Source: Tipula vernalis
Lineage: Eukaryota; Arthropoda; Insecta; Diptera; Tipulidae
DNA length: 64,000 nt
Reading direction: 5' to 3'
NCBI GenBank assembly: GCA_958295665.1
Contig: OY282558.1
Span: 47,554,389-47,618,388 of the forward strand
Shown: positions 11,183 to 21,033 of the stretch, piece by piece
Numbering within the stretch: the first letter of the stretch is position 1
Layout: every line of letters begins with the position of its first letter
Notes under the pieces: generated by a model
What the model was told of the DNA's origin: nothing
Seen by the model: only the letters and a program-made list of their open reading frames with translations
The model's database searches: none
Program-made: the position numbers and the translations under genes

Positions 11183-12794
11183 GGTAGGGGGCAAAATAGT
11201 ATAAGCCAGAATACCACCTTAGTATCCATTGCTTGTCGTAGGAGGCGACTAAACGGTTGGAGGTCGGAATAACAAACCACCTCCGTAAAATTTGTCATGT
11301 TCACCATAGTTTTTTACAGTTTTTAATTTTGTTTTAATTCACTAGTCTGGGGCATTGGAGCTGCGAACCACTATCGTTTCCACTTCAAGTGTTTGACTGC
11401 GAGGGGTTTTCAGTTTCTTTGTTTCAGTTTTAGAGTTAGAGTTCATATTGTTTTGACCCTTATGACATTGATTTCGGTATCCACTACTGCTTCTGCTTTA
11501 TAGTGTTTGATTTCAGAGTGAGATACCGGATCAATAGTTGTAGGGTTAGATTCAAGGTTTAATTAATTTCAATATATATTTCATTTTTTTTTTGTTTCTC
11601 AATTTTGTCGCACTGCAACTTCGTTACAGTGGCGCCCAAACAGTATCTTTAAACAAAACAAACTTAAGTTATAGTTTTTCTTTCAGTTTTCTTTTGCTTC
11701 ATTTTACCTAATCTTGGGGCGATGGAAGCTACGAATTTCCATCATTTCCACCGTGCGGTGTCGATTGTGGTTGGGGTTCGTATTCTCCTCGCGCTAAGTC
11801 TAGTGTTCATATTCTAATTTTTTTTATTATGCATTTTCCGTTTTATTTAATTTAAATTTATTTACTTTTCAATTTTCTTGTATTGCTTTCAATTAGTATC
11901 AGTTCAACTTGACGCTCGCATTTGTTGCTGTTTCCGGCAACTTTGGGCTGTTTGATTTCCAACAAGTGCACGCGCTAAAGTCATTTCATTCTTAAAGCAG
12001 TGAAGTTGATACCATCACCTCTTCCGCTGAATTAGCGTAGACATTGGTTCATGGTTTCGGCTTCATGGTGTTTTTATTTTAGTGTACATTTTGAGCATTT
12101 CTATACTCGGGACTTTGACATATCGACTTACTTCTGCTTCTGCGATTTCGTGTTGATTACAGTCGTGGTTCTATTCTCAATTGTCTTGGGATAGCATAAG
12201 AGTTCAACTTATAATATTTTTTATTATTTTATTATTTCCCTACTCTCCGGATATTGATGCTGCGATTTACCACTGTTTCCATTTTTGATAAGGTAGATTT
12301 CAGTTGGGGATCTCAGATTAATTATTTTGAGTTTAGTGGTTTTATAACTCTTCCGTTGCAATTATTCGTTTTTCCGTTTTCATCATACGTACGGTGTTTG
12401 AGACAGCTTGTGGATCTGTTTTCTTATTTTTATCTTGGTGCTCCGAATCTCGTCCTGTCCTCAGCCTCTCCCTTTATTCTGAATTTGATTAGTTTGATTT
12501 TTTTTATAGTTTCAAAATTTATTTTATCTTTATTTTTCGGAGGTGGTTAATATAGCAGCCTATAAGTTGTTAAAATTTCATTCATTATTTGAATTAGTTA
12601 ATTGAATTTAGTTATAGTTATCACCTAAGTACTTTAATTATTTCTTAGGACGGTGTCGGTATTTTTTTTTTATTAATTTACCTTTGATTGTAGAATTTTG
12701 TTGTTGTTCTCCTTTTCTCCTCAAAACGTGCAAAAGGGAATCACAGGGAAAAAAAAACACCCCAAAAACCATAATAATTTAAATATAAATCGAA
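11183..12794 (+). other. Long untranslated leader with internal duplication
   Basis: Holds no long conserved ORF. The 19-nt junction of LTR end plus PBS (from CGTTACAGTGG) recurs at 11622-11640. Downstream of each copy comes a related block: CTGGGGCATTGGAGCTGCGA near 11346 and CTTGGGGCGATGGAAGCTAC near 11712. A third, weaker relative (GATATTGATGCTGCGA.. ACTGTTTCCA) lies near 12250. This suggests tandem duplication of the leader. A 98-codon hydrophobic ORF (12254-12550) is probably fortuitous. Confidence 0.7.
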
Positions 12795-14858
12795 ATGGAT
12801 ATTTCCCATTTAAATCCCAATGAGATCGATGTGGAATGCGAGGTGCGGGGTTTGTCTTCGGGAGTTCCACAAGTGGGCAGTCAATTGCGGGCCTTGCTGC
12901 AGGCAGAATCCGCTGGTACACAAGCAGTACCCACTAGGATGCATGAGAAAGCCAGCAGACAACCCAAAATCGAAATTGCTCATTGTAATGAAAAATTGAG
13001 ACAACTCCAAGACGAAATTGCCGCTTTATCCGAGGTCGAAGCAGCAGATCAACTAACACTCGCACAGAAAATTCGTTCTAAACTTTGGCATGTAAGAGGC
13101 CGTTTGGAGCGTGCTCTATCGTCCCCAACTTATGGAGGAGATGCTCAGAACCAATTAACAGCCTGTGTCTCAGTAATGGAGGCGCTCGAACAGTACCTGA
13201 CTGATGCGAATCTGCTAAACCAGTCCCTTGATGCTGCCAAAGCGGTGGCGATCGAGAAGGTTTCGACGATGTATACTGAGGAACATTCCGAACAAAAGAA
13301 GGACGAGATGGAAGTTCAGGAGAGTGGCTCAACATCATCGTTTGGTAATGACCCCTTGACTTGTGAACAGCAGGTTAATCAGGATCAGTCGGTTTTGGTG
13401 GCGACTTTACAGCAGCAAATAAACATGTTATCCGAACAGTTGAGAGCATTAACCATTGTGCCGGTTTCACGTGCACCCCTGGAGCCGACTCGTTTCCCAG
13501 ATTGCGATTTTCAGCGTTCATCAAATTTGCAGCACAACCCTTCTACGAATACTCAGGTTCGCTTTGATATTCCTCCAGTGTCCATATCGTCTGTAAATCC
13601 CACCAGCATACCAACCGCAATTACTGCTGGAGGTAGTCAGGTTCCGACACGGCGTTCATCTCTTGAGCAGATTACTCAGTCTAATGCAGCGGTTGAATCT
13701 TTGCCCTCTCATAGCCTATACAACAGTACGTTTCATGAACCTAGTTCTGATTCTGCTTCTCGTCCGTATGGTGTTGAAGGCGCGCCCACCACTTGGGCCA
13801 CGGGGTCCTCCGGTTATCGTTCGTTAGCACGCAGTGGTATTTCTTTTAGCGGATTATCGTCTGGTATCACGGTAGACATGTTTCTCTTTCAACTGGAAAT
13901 CATCGCGACCTCAATGTATTTGCGTCCAGAAACTTTGCTAGTAGAAATCAGTACAGTATTGAGAGAAGTTGCTTTGCAGTGGTACTGGATCTATCGTCGT
14001 CACCATCCTTTGGCCACATGGTTTGACCTTAAAAGAGACCTTGTTGAAAGGTTCAAAGACCGTCGTACCGCATATGAAATCCGCCGTGCTATAGAGAGTA
14101 GAAAACAACAGCCTAACGAAAATTTTCTCGACTTTTACCATTATATGTGGGGTTTATCTTTGCAGAGCCAGACTCCTTATTCTGATGAGGAGTTTATTCA
14201 GTTGTTGCTTTCGAATATGAAACCAGTTTTGCAGTTTCACCTCACTGATCGTCGATTTACTAGTATTGGGGAATTGATAAAAAGTTGTACGGCGTGGGAG
14301 GATACTTTGAGACGCTACCCTTCACGACCCGAGACTGCAACGTACCCTAGACGTACGGTTAGCGAATTAACCGCGGATTCGCGGGATGAATTTGGGTTGC
14401 CGGGATCGTATCCCAGTGCAGCGCCAGCTGATGTTTCCAGTGGTTGTTCGGTGGCGGCGTTTCAGGGTCCGGCTGTAGGTTCGGCCGTTAAGACCAACAC
14501 TTTTAAAACTATGTCTAATGTTAACTCGCAACCAAGTGCCTCTCATGCAGCTGGGGGAAATATTCCTCCAGTCTGTTACAATTGCTCCGACATAGGGCAC
14601 ACCTTCAAGAATTGTTTAAAACTCCCAACTAGATATTTCTGTTACAAATGCGGAATGAAGGATACGATTACTCCTCACTGTCCAAAATGCGCGGGAAACC
14701 GGTCGAGTGGCCAGTGGAGGTCGGGGAACCCTGGTTCACTTCGTATAGGTACCCCCAAGAATTCTACGGAGGAAGCGGCCAGCAACACGGATGGAGAGCT
14801 TTATCGGATGTCTGCACCCTTCGGGAGGGGACAGGTAGAACCGCGAAGGCCTTCGTAG
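12795..14858 (+). CDS. gag: Gag polyprotein of the gypsy element
   Basis: A 687-codon ORF encoding the structural protein of virus-like particles. Residues about 57-100 are charged and coiled-coil-like (LRQLQDEIAALSEVEAA). A Ser/Pro-rich linker follows. A retrotransposon Gag capsid-type domain lies at about 360-480 (WFDLKRDLVERF, then ENFLDFYHYMWGLSLQ). The nucleic-acid-binding end has one canonical CCHC knuckle at about 594 (CYNCSDIGHTFKNC) and a second, variant one (CYKCGMKDTITPHCPKC). The last 211 nt overlap pol, which is in the -1 frame. Only the ATG at 12795 keeps the whole N-terminus, and it follows the leader directly. Expression would come from full-length LTR RNA. Confidence 0.93.
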   Translation: MDISHLNPNEIDVECEVRGLSSGVPQVGSQLRALLQAESAGTQAVPTRMHEKASRQPKIEIAHCNEKLRQLQDEIAALSEVEAADQLTLAQKIRSKLWHVRGRLERALSSPTYGGDAQNQLTACVSVMEALEQYLTDANLLNQSLDAAKAVAIEKVSTMYTEEHSEQKKDEMEVQESGSTSSFGNDPLTCEQQVNQDQSVLVATLQQQINMLSEQLRALTIVPVSRAPLEPTRFPDCDFQRSSNLQHNPSTNTQVRFDIPPVSISSVNPTSIPTAITAGGSQVPTRRSSLEQITQSNAAVESLPSHSLYNSTFHEPSSDSASRPYGVEGAPTTWATGSSGYRSLARSGISFSGLSSGITVDMFLFQLEIIATSMYLRPETLLVEISTVLREVALQWYWIYRRHHPLATWFDLKRDLVERFKDRRTAYEIRRAIESRKQQPNENFLDFYHYMWGLSLQSQTPYSDEEFIQLLLSNMKPVLQFHLTDRRFTSIGELIKSCTAWEDTLRRYPSRPETATYPRRTVSELTADSRDEFGLPGSYPSAAPADVSSGCSVAAFQGPAVGSAVKTNTFKTMSNVNSQPSASHAAGGNIPPVCYNCSDIGHTFKNCLKLPTRYFCYKCGMKDTITPHCPKCAGNRSSGQWRSGNPGSLRIGTPKNSTEEAASNTDGELYRMSAPFGRGQVEPRRPS
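14693..14699 (+). promoter_or_regulatory. Candidate -1 ribosomal frameshift site between gag and pol
   Basis: G GGA AAC fits the X XXY YYZ slippery rule, with GGA and AAC as gag-frame codons (14694-14699). A -1 slip there enters the pol frame. It lies within the 211-nt overlap, immediately after the second zinc knuckle. A G-rich segment follows (GGCCAGTGGAGGTCGGGG) that could fold. Position and frame are read directly; function is inference. Confidence 0.6.
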
Positions 14859-17800
14859 AGTCATTCGATTCCGAATTAACATCCGGACCGGTTCTGTCTG
14901 GTCCCGACCGTTGGATTGGAGATTCCACATTGCTCCCATCTGTTTCGAAATGTCGAGCTGTCCCCTCTGCCAACTTAAGGAACTCCATTTCACAAAATCC
15001 ATTTCTTCCACCTTATATGTCAACACCTGATGCTTCACCACCTTATACGTCAACCCCCTATATTTCCACACCTGATTGTTCAAAACCTAACACATCAACC
15101 TCTGATATGTCTACCTCTTATACTCCTATAACGTATACGTTGATACCGCATTTTTCGATGCCGGACACGACTCCATTAATTACAAGACCTTCTGTCGAAT
15201 CTATTTCACAAAGTACAACTGATTTCACTTCATTTGCTTCTAATCCATTAAATTCATCTGTTTTCTGCTCACACTCTGCTTCTCAGAGGTCAGCCCGATC
15301 TCACGGCCCCAGCCGTTTGATGCGCTCTAAACGCTACTGGCGAAGGCGGAAGAACATGAGATCATTCGTAGTTTCTTCCATTCTCGGTACTGAGGCAAGC
15401 GACCTGAGGCCATATGCCGATGTACTTGTCAATGATGTTCCATACCGAGGCCTCCTGGATAGTGGAGCTAGTGTAAGCGTGCTGGGCAGGGGATCGGAAA
15501 AATTGTTAGTCAACCCTTTCATTAAAGTTCATAATTTTCCGTCCCAAATTCATACTGCCAGCGGACAACCTCAACGGGTGTTCGGCTACATTCATGCTAC
15601 GGTTAAATTTAATAATGTTTTTCACGATCTTGTCCTCTACCTAGTACCATCACTGGACCAACCTCTTTATTTGGGAATTGATTTTTGGAATCGCTTTGGG
15701 ATCATCCCAAAAATTTCTTCTTTAAATGTCTCCAGCGACGTATCTGATTCTTCCACTGAGTCTAAGTTCCACCTTCTTTCTGCTGAGGATAAGCGCTCTT
15801 TGGATCGAATCAAAGACTTGTTTCCATCCAGTGCTAGTTTGGGTCTAGGTAGAACCTCTTTTCTTACCCATGTTATTGATGTAGGATCGGCAAAACCGGT
15901 GAAACAACGCTTTTATTCTGTATCTCCGGCCATCCAGAAGCTCATGTATGACGAGTTGGACCGGATGGTGTCTTTGGGGGTCATCGAGGAATCACAAAGT
16001 TCCTGGTGCTCGCCGGTCACTTTGGTGCGTAAGGCTAATGGTAAAGTTCGTCTGTGCTTAGATGCTAGAGAACTGAACAAGGCCACCGTTAAGGATGCGT
16101 ATCCGCTGCCCCTTATCAATGGATTGTTGGGTCGTTTGGATCAAACCCGATACATATCGGCGATTGACCTCAAAGATGCCTTTTGGCAAATACCTCTCGA
16201 CCCGCAATCCAGGGATAAGACAGCGTTTACGGTACCTGGGCGGCCTTTGTATCAGTTCACCGTTATGCCCTTTGGGCTATGCAACGCGCCACAGACTCTT
16301 TGCCGTCTTATGCATAAAGTGATCCCGCACCAGTTGCACGATAAGGTCTTCGTCTACCTCGATGATCTTCTTGTCACCTCCGCCACTCTGGATGAGCATT
16401 TCTACCTATTGAAAGAAGTTGCGCGTCTACTGAAGTTGGCCGGTCTCACCATCAATCTCTCTAAAAGCCAATTTGTCTTGAAGGAAGTTAACTATCTGGG
16501 ATACGTAGTCGGACATGGTTGCCTCCGCACAAACCCAGATAAGTGTAAAGCGATTATGGATTTTCCTACTCCAAAGACAACGAAACAAATCAGACGCTTT
16601 CTGGGAATGTGCGGATGGTACCGCCGTTTCATACCAAATTTCGCTTCGTTAGCCGCACCGTTGACTGATCTGACCGGTAAATCTGGTAGGGCTCCTTGGT
16701 CTTCTGCTGCAGAATCTTCTTTTGTTGCCTTAAAAATTGCTTTGTCTTCTGCTCCCGTGCTGGCTAACCCCGATTATAGTAAGCCCTTCTACATACAGTG
16801 CGATGCCAGTACCGTTGGCGTAGGCAGTGTATTGTTCCAAACGGATTCTGATGGTGCAGAGCATCCCATTGAGTTTATTTCTCATAAGCTCAATGCGGCT
16901 CAGAGAAACTATTCAGTGACCGAGTTGGAGTGCTACGCCGCGGTACTCAGTGTGCAAAAGTTCCGGCCTTATGTAGAGGGGTATCCTTTTGTGATATACA
17001 CCGACCATGCTAGTCTGCGCTGGTTGATGTCGCAAAGGGATCTGTCGGGGCGCTTGGCACGGTGGAGCCTAAAATTGCAGGCTTTCGATTTTCAGATCGG
17101 GTATCGAAAAGGGTCAGTTAACACGGTTCCTGACACTTTGTCTAGAGCTTTCTACGAGGACGCGTCTCCTTGTGATGTGGATTCCGTTGGTTCGAACTTA
17201 GTTTCTCCTGATGCCCGACCTGAGAATTGCCCGTCTGTTTCTAGTTCAGAAAAACGTCCGGTTGACTCCTTGCAAGTCGCTAGTCTGACTTCGACAAATT
17301 CGGTCTCTGTTCTACATATTGATTTGAACTCTTCAGCGTTTGATGATCCCGAATACGTCGCCCAGATCAACAAAGTTCTGCAAATGAAGTGTGAACACAA
17401 CTTTAAAGTTCAAGGTAACAAACTTCTCCTTGCTCCATCTTTTGGTAGGCGATATGCCGACACAGATCTTCCAGATTTTCGATTGGTTGTTCCTTATCCT
17501 CTGACTCAGTCTTTGATCGAACAGGCTCACGTTCCGCCAACTTCAGCACACTTGGGTGGCAGCAAAACTTTAGAACGGCTGCAAAGACAATTCTTTTGGC
17601 CTCAAATGGCTAAACAAGTAAAACAATTTGTTGCTAAATGCTCAATGTGCAAAATGAACAAAGCGGTGAACTTCGTTACTCGACCAGCCATGGGAGCTCC
17701 GGTGTCATCTACTCGTCCGTTTCAGAAATTGTATGTGGATTTTCTCGGCCCATATCCGCGATCTAAACGGGGGAATACTTGCATTGTAATAGTTGTCGAC

Positions 17801-18559
17801 CACTTTTCCAAATTTGTCTTTATTAAACCCTTGCGAGAAGCTTCAGCGGCTTTGTTGTGTAACTATTTGGAAAATGAGATTTTTATGATGTTTTCCGTTC
17901 CCGAAATTATCACCTCCGACAACGGTAGACAGTTTACCTCTCACCTTTTTAAGGATTTGCTAACCAAATATGGGATCACTCATGTTCGCACTCCAGTTTA
18001 CTCTCCCCAGAGTAACGCTTCGGAAAGAGTCAACCGAACTTTACTGGCTGCCATTAGGTCGTATGTGGGCGATCATGAGCATGTTGATTGGGACAAACAT
18101 TTACAGGAAATCGCGGCTGCCTTACGCAACTCAGTACATAATACTCTGCAGTATTCCCCTCACTATCTCGTCTTCGGTCAACATATGTCTCTACACGGTT
18201 CAGACTATGCACTGCGGGCGATGCTCAGCGCACCTGATTCTAATGAAGTTCACATATGGTCCAAGCCCGATCGTCTCAACATGGTAAGGGACGAAATCAT
18301 TCATTACCTGAGAATTGCACATGAAAGGGGGGCTCGACATTATAATCTACGAAGCTCAAATCGAACATTTCGCGTGGGACAACCTGTGTTCATCCGCTCT
18401 TTTGCTTTAAGTGATGCTGCTAATAGATTTTCGGCCAAATTAGCGGCCAAGTTTAATCCGGCCGTGATCACTTCGAAAGTTGGATCCGTGGCTTATAATG
18501 TCGAAGATATGTCCGGGAAACCTTTGGGCCTTTATCACGCAAAGGACATTCGGGCGTGA
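14699..18559 (+). CDS. pol: Pol polyprotein of the gypsy element (protease, RT, RNase H, integrase)
   Basis: The open frame runs 14648-18559 without a stop; the pol product is taken to start at the slip site. Numbered from 14648, an N-terminal Ser/Thr/Pro-rich part has repeated STPD-, STPYI-like motifs (about 120-180). An aspartic protease has LLDSGASVSVLG at about 269, and reverse transcriptase has YLDDLLV at about 568. RNase H follows (QCDAS, TELECYAAV, YTDHASL). Integrase has the HHCC zinc region (HLGGSKTLERL...CSMCK, about 967-1003) and a D,D35E core: YVDFLGPY, TSDNGRQF, NASERVNR. The order PR-RT-RH-IN is that of Ty3/gypsy. All catalytic motifs are intact. The C-terminus is GPY/F-like (FRVGQPVFIR) without an obvious chromodomain. 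No env follows. Confidence 0.94.
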   Translation, partial: PVEWPVEVGEPWFTSYRYPQEFYGGSGQQHGWRALSDVCTLREGTGRTAKAFVESFDSELTSGPVLSGPDRWIGDSTLLPSVSKCRAVPSANLRNSISQNPFLPPYMSTPDASPPYTSTPYISTPDCSKPNTSTSDMSTSYTPITYTLIPHFSMPDTTPLITRPSVESISQSTTDFTSFASNPLNSSVFCSHSASQRSARSHGPSRLMRSKRYWRRRKNMRSFVVSSILGTEASDLRPYADVLVNDVPYRGLLDSGASVSVLGRGSEKLLVNPFIKVHNFPSQIHTASGQPQRVFGYIHATVKFNNVFHDLVLYLVPSLDQPLYLGIDFWNRFGIIPKISSLNVSSDVSDSSTESKFHLLSAEDKRSLDRIKDLFPSSASLGLGRTSFLTHVIDVGSAKPVKQRFYSVSPAIQKLMYDELDRMVSLGVIEESQSSWCSPVTLVRKANGKVRLCLDARELNKATVKDAYPLPLINGLLGRLDQTRYISAIDLKDAFWQIPLDPQSRDKTAFTVPGRPLYQFTVMPFGLCNAPQTLCRLMHKVIPHQLHDKVFVYLDDLLVTSATLDEHFYLLKEVARLLKLAGLTINLSKSQFVLKEVNYLGYVVGHGCLRTNPDKCKAIMDFPTPKTTKQIRRFLGMCGWYRRFIPNFASLAAPLTDLTGKSGRAPWSSAAESSFVALKIALSSAPVLANPDYSKPFYIQCDASTVGVGSVLFQTDSDGAEHPIEFISHKLNAAQRNYSVTELECYAAVLSVQKFRPYVEGYPFVIYTDHASLRWLMSQRDLSGRLARWSLKLQAFDFQIGYRKGSVNTVPDTLSRAFYEDASPCDVDSVGSNLVSPDARPENCPSVSSSEKRPVDSLQVASLTSTNSVSVLHIDLNSSAFDDPEYVAQINKVLQMKCEHNFKVQGNKLLLAPSFGRRYADTDLPDFRLVVPYPLTQSLIEQAHVPPTSAHLGGSKTLERLQRQFFWPQMAKQVKQFVAKCSMCKMNKAVNFVTRPAMGAPVSSTRPFQKLYVDFLGPYPRSKRGNTCIVIVVDHFSKFVFIKPLREASAALLCNYLENEIFMMFSVPEIITSDNGRQFTSHLFKDLLTKYGITHVRTPVYSPQSNASERVNRTLLAAIRSYVGDHEHVDWDKHLQEIAAALRNSVHNTLQYSPHYLVFGQHMSLHGSDYALRAMLSAPDSNEVHIWSKPDRLNMVRDEIIHYLRIAHERGARHYNLRSSNRTFRVGQPVFIRSFALSDAANRFSAKLAAKFNPAVITSKVGSVAYNVEDMSGKPLGLYHAKDIRA

Positions 18560-19099
18560 TGAAAATTGGTTATTTGTTTTGCGCTGCTTTCCTTTCTTTT
18601 ATTGCTGTTCATCGACGTCTCATTGGGGAATTAATTACTGAAAAGCTTCTGTAATTCGAATCACTGCTTGCCATCAATTTGGTTCGATTCCATTCTAGGC
18701 AGATCTTTGTTAGATATTGCCAGAAACGCACTAGATGAATTCGCATATCCAAACTTTGATGATTATTGTGTTTCATCTAGGCTTTCCAAGTTACAAGGAG
18801 ATCGGTTCCCTTTACTTTTAATTTGATCGAATTTTTAAATTTTGTTCAAGTTTATCCGCGTAGATTGAAAGGAACTCGGCGGATTGACCACGGTGTAATG
18901 ATGAAGTTACCTTGGTTTCAGCACAGTTTGAACCAACTTTATGGTCCGCGGCAATAGAAAAATCTAATTATTTTTTTTATTATTATCTTAGACATGCCAA
19001 ACGTTGATGGTGGCTTGTTATATTTTTTCTTTTCCCTCTTTGTGGGTTTTGCCTGGCTTTTTGAGAGCTCCTTTCTCGGGTATGGGTCGTCCCCACGTC
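18560..19099 (+). other. 3' untranslated region between pol and the 3' LTR
   Basis: A 540-bp stretch with no ORF of note and no env. The bases just before the LTR (TATGGGTCGTCCCCACGTC) are not purine-rich, so I cannot identify a standard polypurine tract. Confidence 0.6.
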
Positions 19100-20405
19100 T
19101 GTAACGACTTTGGTTGAGTCGTTTCCGCGCTGAACAATGGAACGGCAGAGATGGGTGTTACTACCCTGCTCATGGGTTTGAGTGGTTGTGTTTATTCCAG
19201 TCTTGGAGGTGGTGAGGAAGTGAACGACAAGAGAGAGGGGAAAAATTGGAAGATAAATGTTTTTTTTGTGTAAGCGATCGGTCAAGATTGGAAAAAGATA
19301 ATTTTTTTTAATTCAGTCGGCAATAAGCTCTTGTGCTCGCACAGTCGAGAATTTTGGATTTAAATTTATTGTTTTTTCCGATAGGCGGGTCAAAGTATTT
19401 TGATTGACCTAAAGCTATTTGGATTTAGTATATGGTGATTTTTTTTTGGTATGATGCGAAAAATATAATAGTGCATCGAGAATAATAAAAGTTTTAATTG
19501 AAAAAAAAAAGAAACAAAAATTTTTTGGTGAATTATAATTTTTTTTTGTTAAGATAATAATTTTTGTCTTGTCAATTGTGTTGACAAAATAAATTCTAGA
19601 AATTTAAAGACAATACCAGTTTGTAATAAAAATAAAATAAAAATAAGTAGTTATAAAATAAAAATTGAAAATAAACAGTTAAACTTGGCGTGGCCTGTTT
19701 TATTTGAAACTTGGGTTGCCCTTGATATTGTGTAGTGTGGTGAACATCAACGAGGTGTTTTATTGGCTACAGAAGTCTGTTAAAAAAAAATAAAAAATTA
19801 TATTGTAGCTTTGAAGATTGACTTTATGGTACGAGTGACTCCTCTGAGCAGATACTACACAGTCTTATCTACAAACGAGTGAATACGTATGTGAAACTGT
19901 GTGAAACTAAAAGTTTTCACGCCTTGCTCATAATTGAGATTTTCCTATAAACATAACATATTTACCCTTCAACTGTGCTGATCCAAATATTTATTTTGGT
20001 AATATTAAACGGGTCTTGATGATGGTTCCGTTAGAAGCTGCCGGGAGTGGAGATCATTGATGATACAGTTGGACCCAGATGACTCACATATACCAACGGA
20101 AAATAAAATCGTTCGTTTTTTTTTGTTATTATTATTTTTATTATTACATACGTATATACATATTTATTGGTTTTGTTCAATTCATTAATTAGTTAATTTC
20201 CTTTAATTTGAGTGTTTTTTTTTTTTTGCTTCAGATGGAAGCTTTAACTTAATTTTTCTTTGTGTTACTATATTTACTTTTCGGAAGTATTTTTTTTGTT
20301 CTTGGATTAATTTTAATGCTAAATTTTCTTTTCTTATTGTAATTAGTTTAAAAAAACCAAAAGAAATTTTTTTTCATATATTCTTATAATGTTTTTTTTG
20401 TGGGA

Positions 20406-20464
<59 letters not shown>

Positions 20465-21029
20465 ACTTTTATTTGGTTGTACACCAAAAAAATTACATCA
20501 TTTAAGTTTTTTTTGATTACTAATTTATATTTTTTTATATTAACCAATTTTGTTTCAGCCTCTAATCGTCGTTCATTTCCTCCACCATTATTATTATTAT
20601 TATTATTATTTGTACTTTTCTCGTTCTTCGGTGAATTTAGTTTTCTTCGTTGGAATTTTTAAAGTCGAGATGATGAAGGGTTAGAAACCATTATCTTGGG
20701 AGGGGCTGATACAGTGATGTTGTTCGGAGTTTAACAGATCCACGGAGGGTGTAAATCAGATGCCATATGGGTAGTTTATCCCAGTTCTTTTATTTTCTTT
20801 ATTTTTAATCTTTTGTTTGTTCGCGGTTACTCCAGCTCCGATCAAGCTTTGAATAAATCCCACCCCCATACCCTGAGCCTTAGCCAGCTATCAATGCCGC
20901 GATTCAAAGCCTCTGATCGGAGATTCTTTAACGTCATTCTGGTGCAATTTGGAGTTCAAATGGTCGGTATCACGTCGGATTAACGTTTGGTGATACCGCC
21001 AAACACAAGTACAACAGAGTGGCGTTACA
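19100..21029 (+). repeat. 3' LTR of the gypsy element
   Basis: 1930 bp; matches the 5' LTR base for base as far as I can read, except a T run of 55 (20408-20462) instead of 56. Ends GCGTTACA and is followed by the AGTT duplication at 21030-21033. Confidence 0.95.
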
Positions 21030-21033
21030 AGTT
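21030..21033 (+). repeat. Target-site duplication AGTT (right) of the gypsy element
   Basis: Matches 9236-9239. Removing the element and one copy rejoins ..AATAAATC-AGTT-GTTATCTAAC.. Confidence 0.85.

Larger units (their letters stand above)
9240..21029 (+). mobile_element. Full-length Ty3/gypsy LTR retrotransposon, recent insertion
   Basis: An 11.8-kb element with 1.93-kb LTRs (TGTAAC...GTTACA), a 4-bp AGTT target duplication, a primer-binding site, a 1.6-kb leader, gag and pol ORFs uninterrupted by stops, and no env. By reading them side by side the LTRs differ only by one T in a homopolymer of 55-56, implying very little time since insertion. The long LTRs, a Gag with two zinc knuckles and the gag-pol -1 arrangement recall the Osvaldo/Ulysses group of insect gypsy elements; that placement is inference. 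All genes needed for autonomous copying appear present. Confidence 0.95.
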
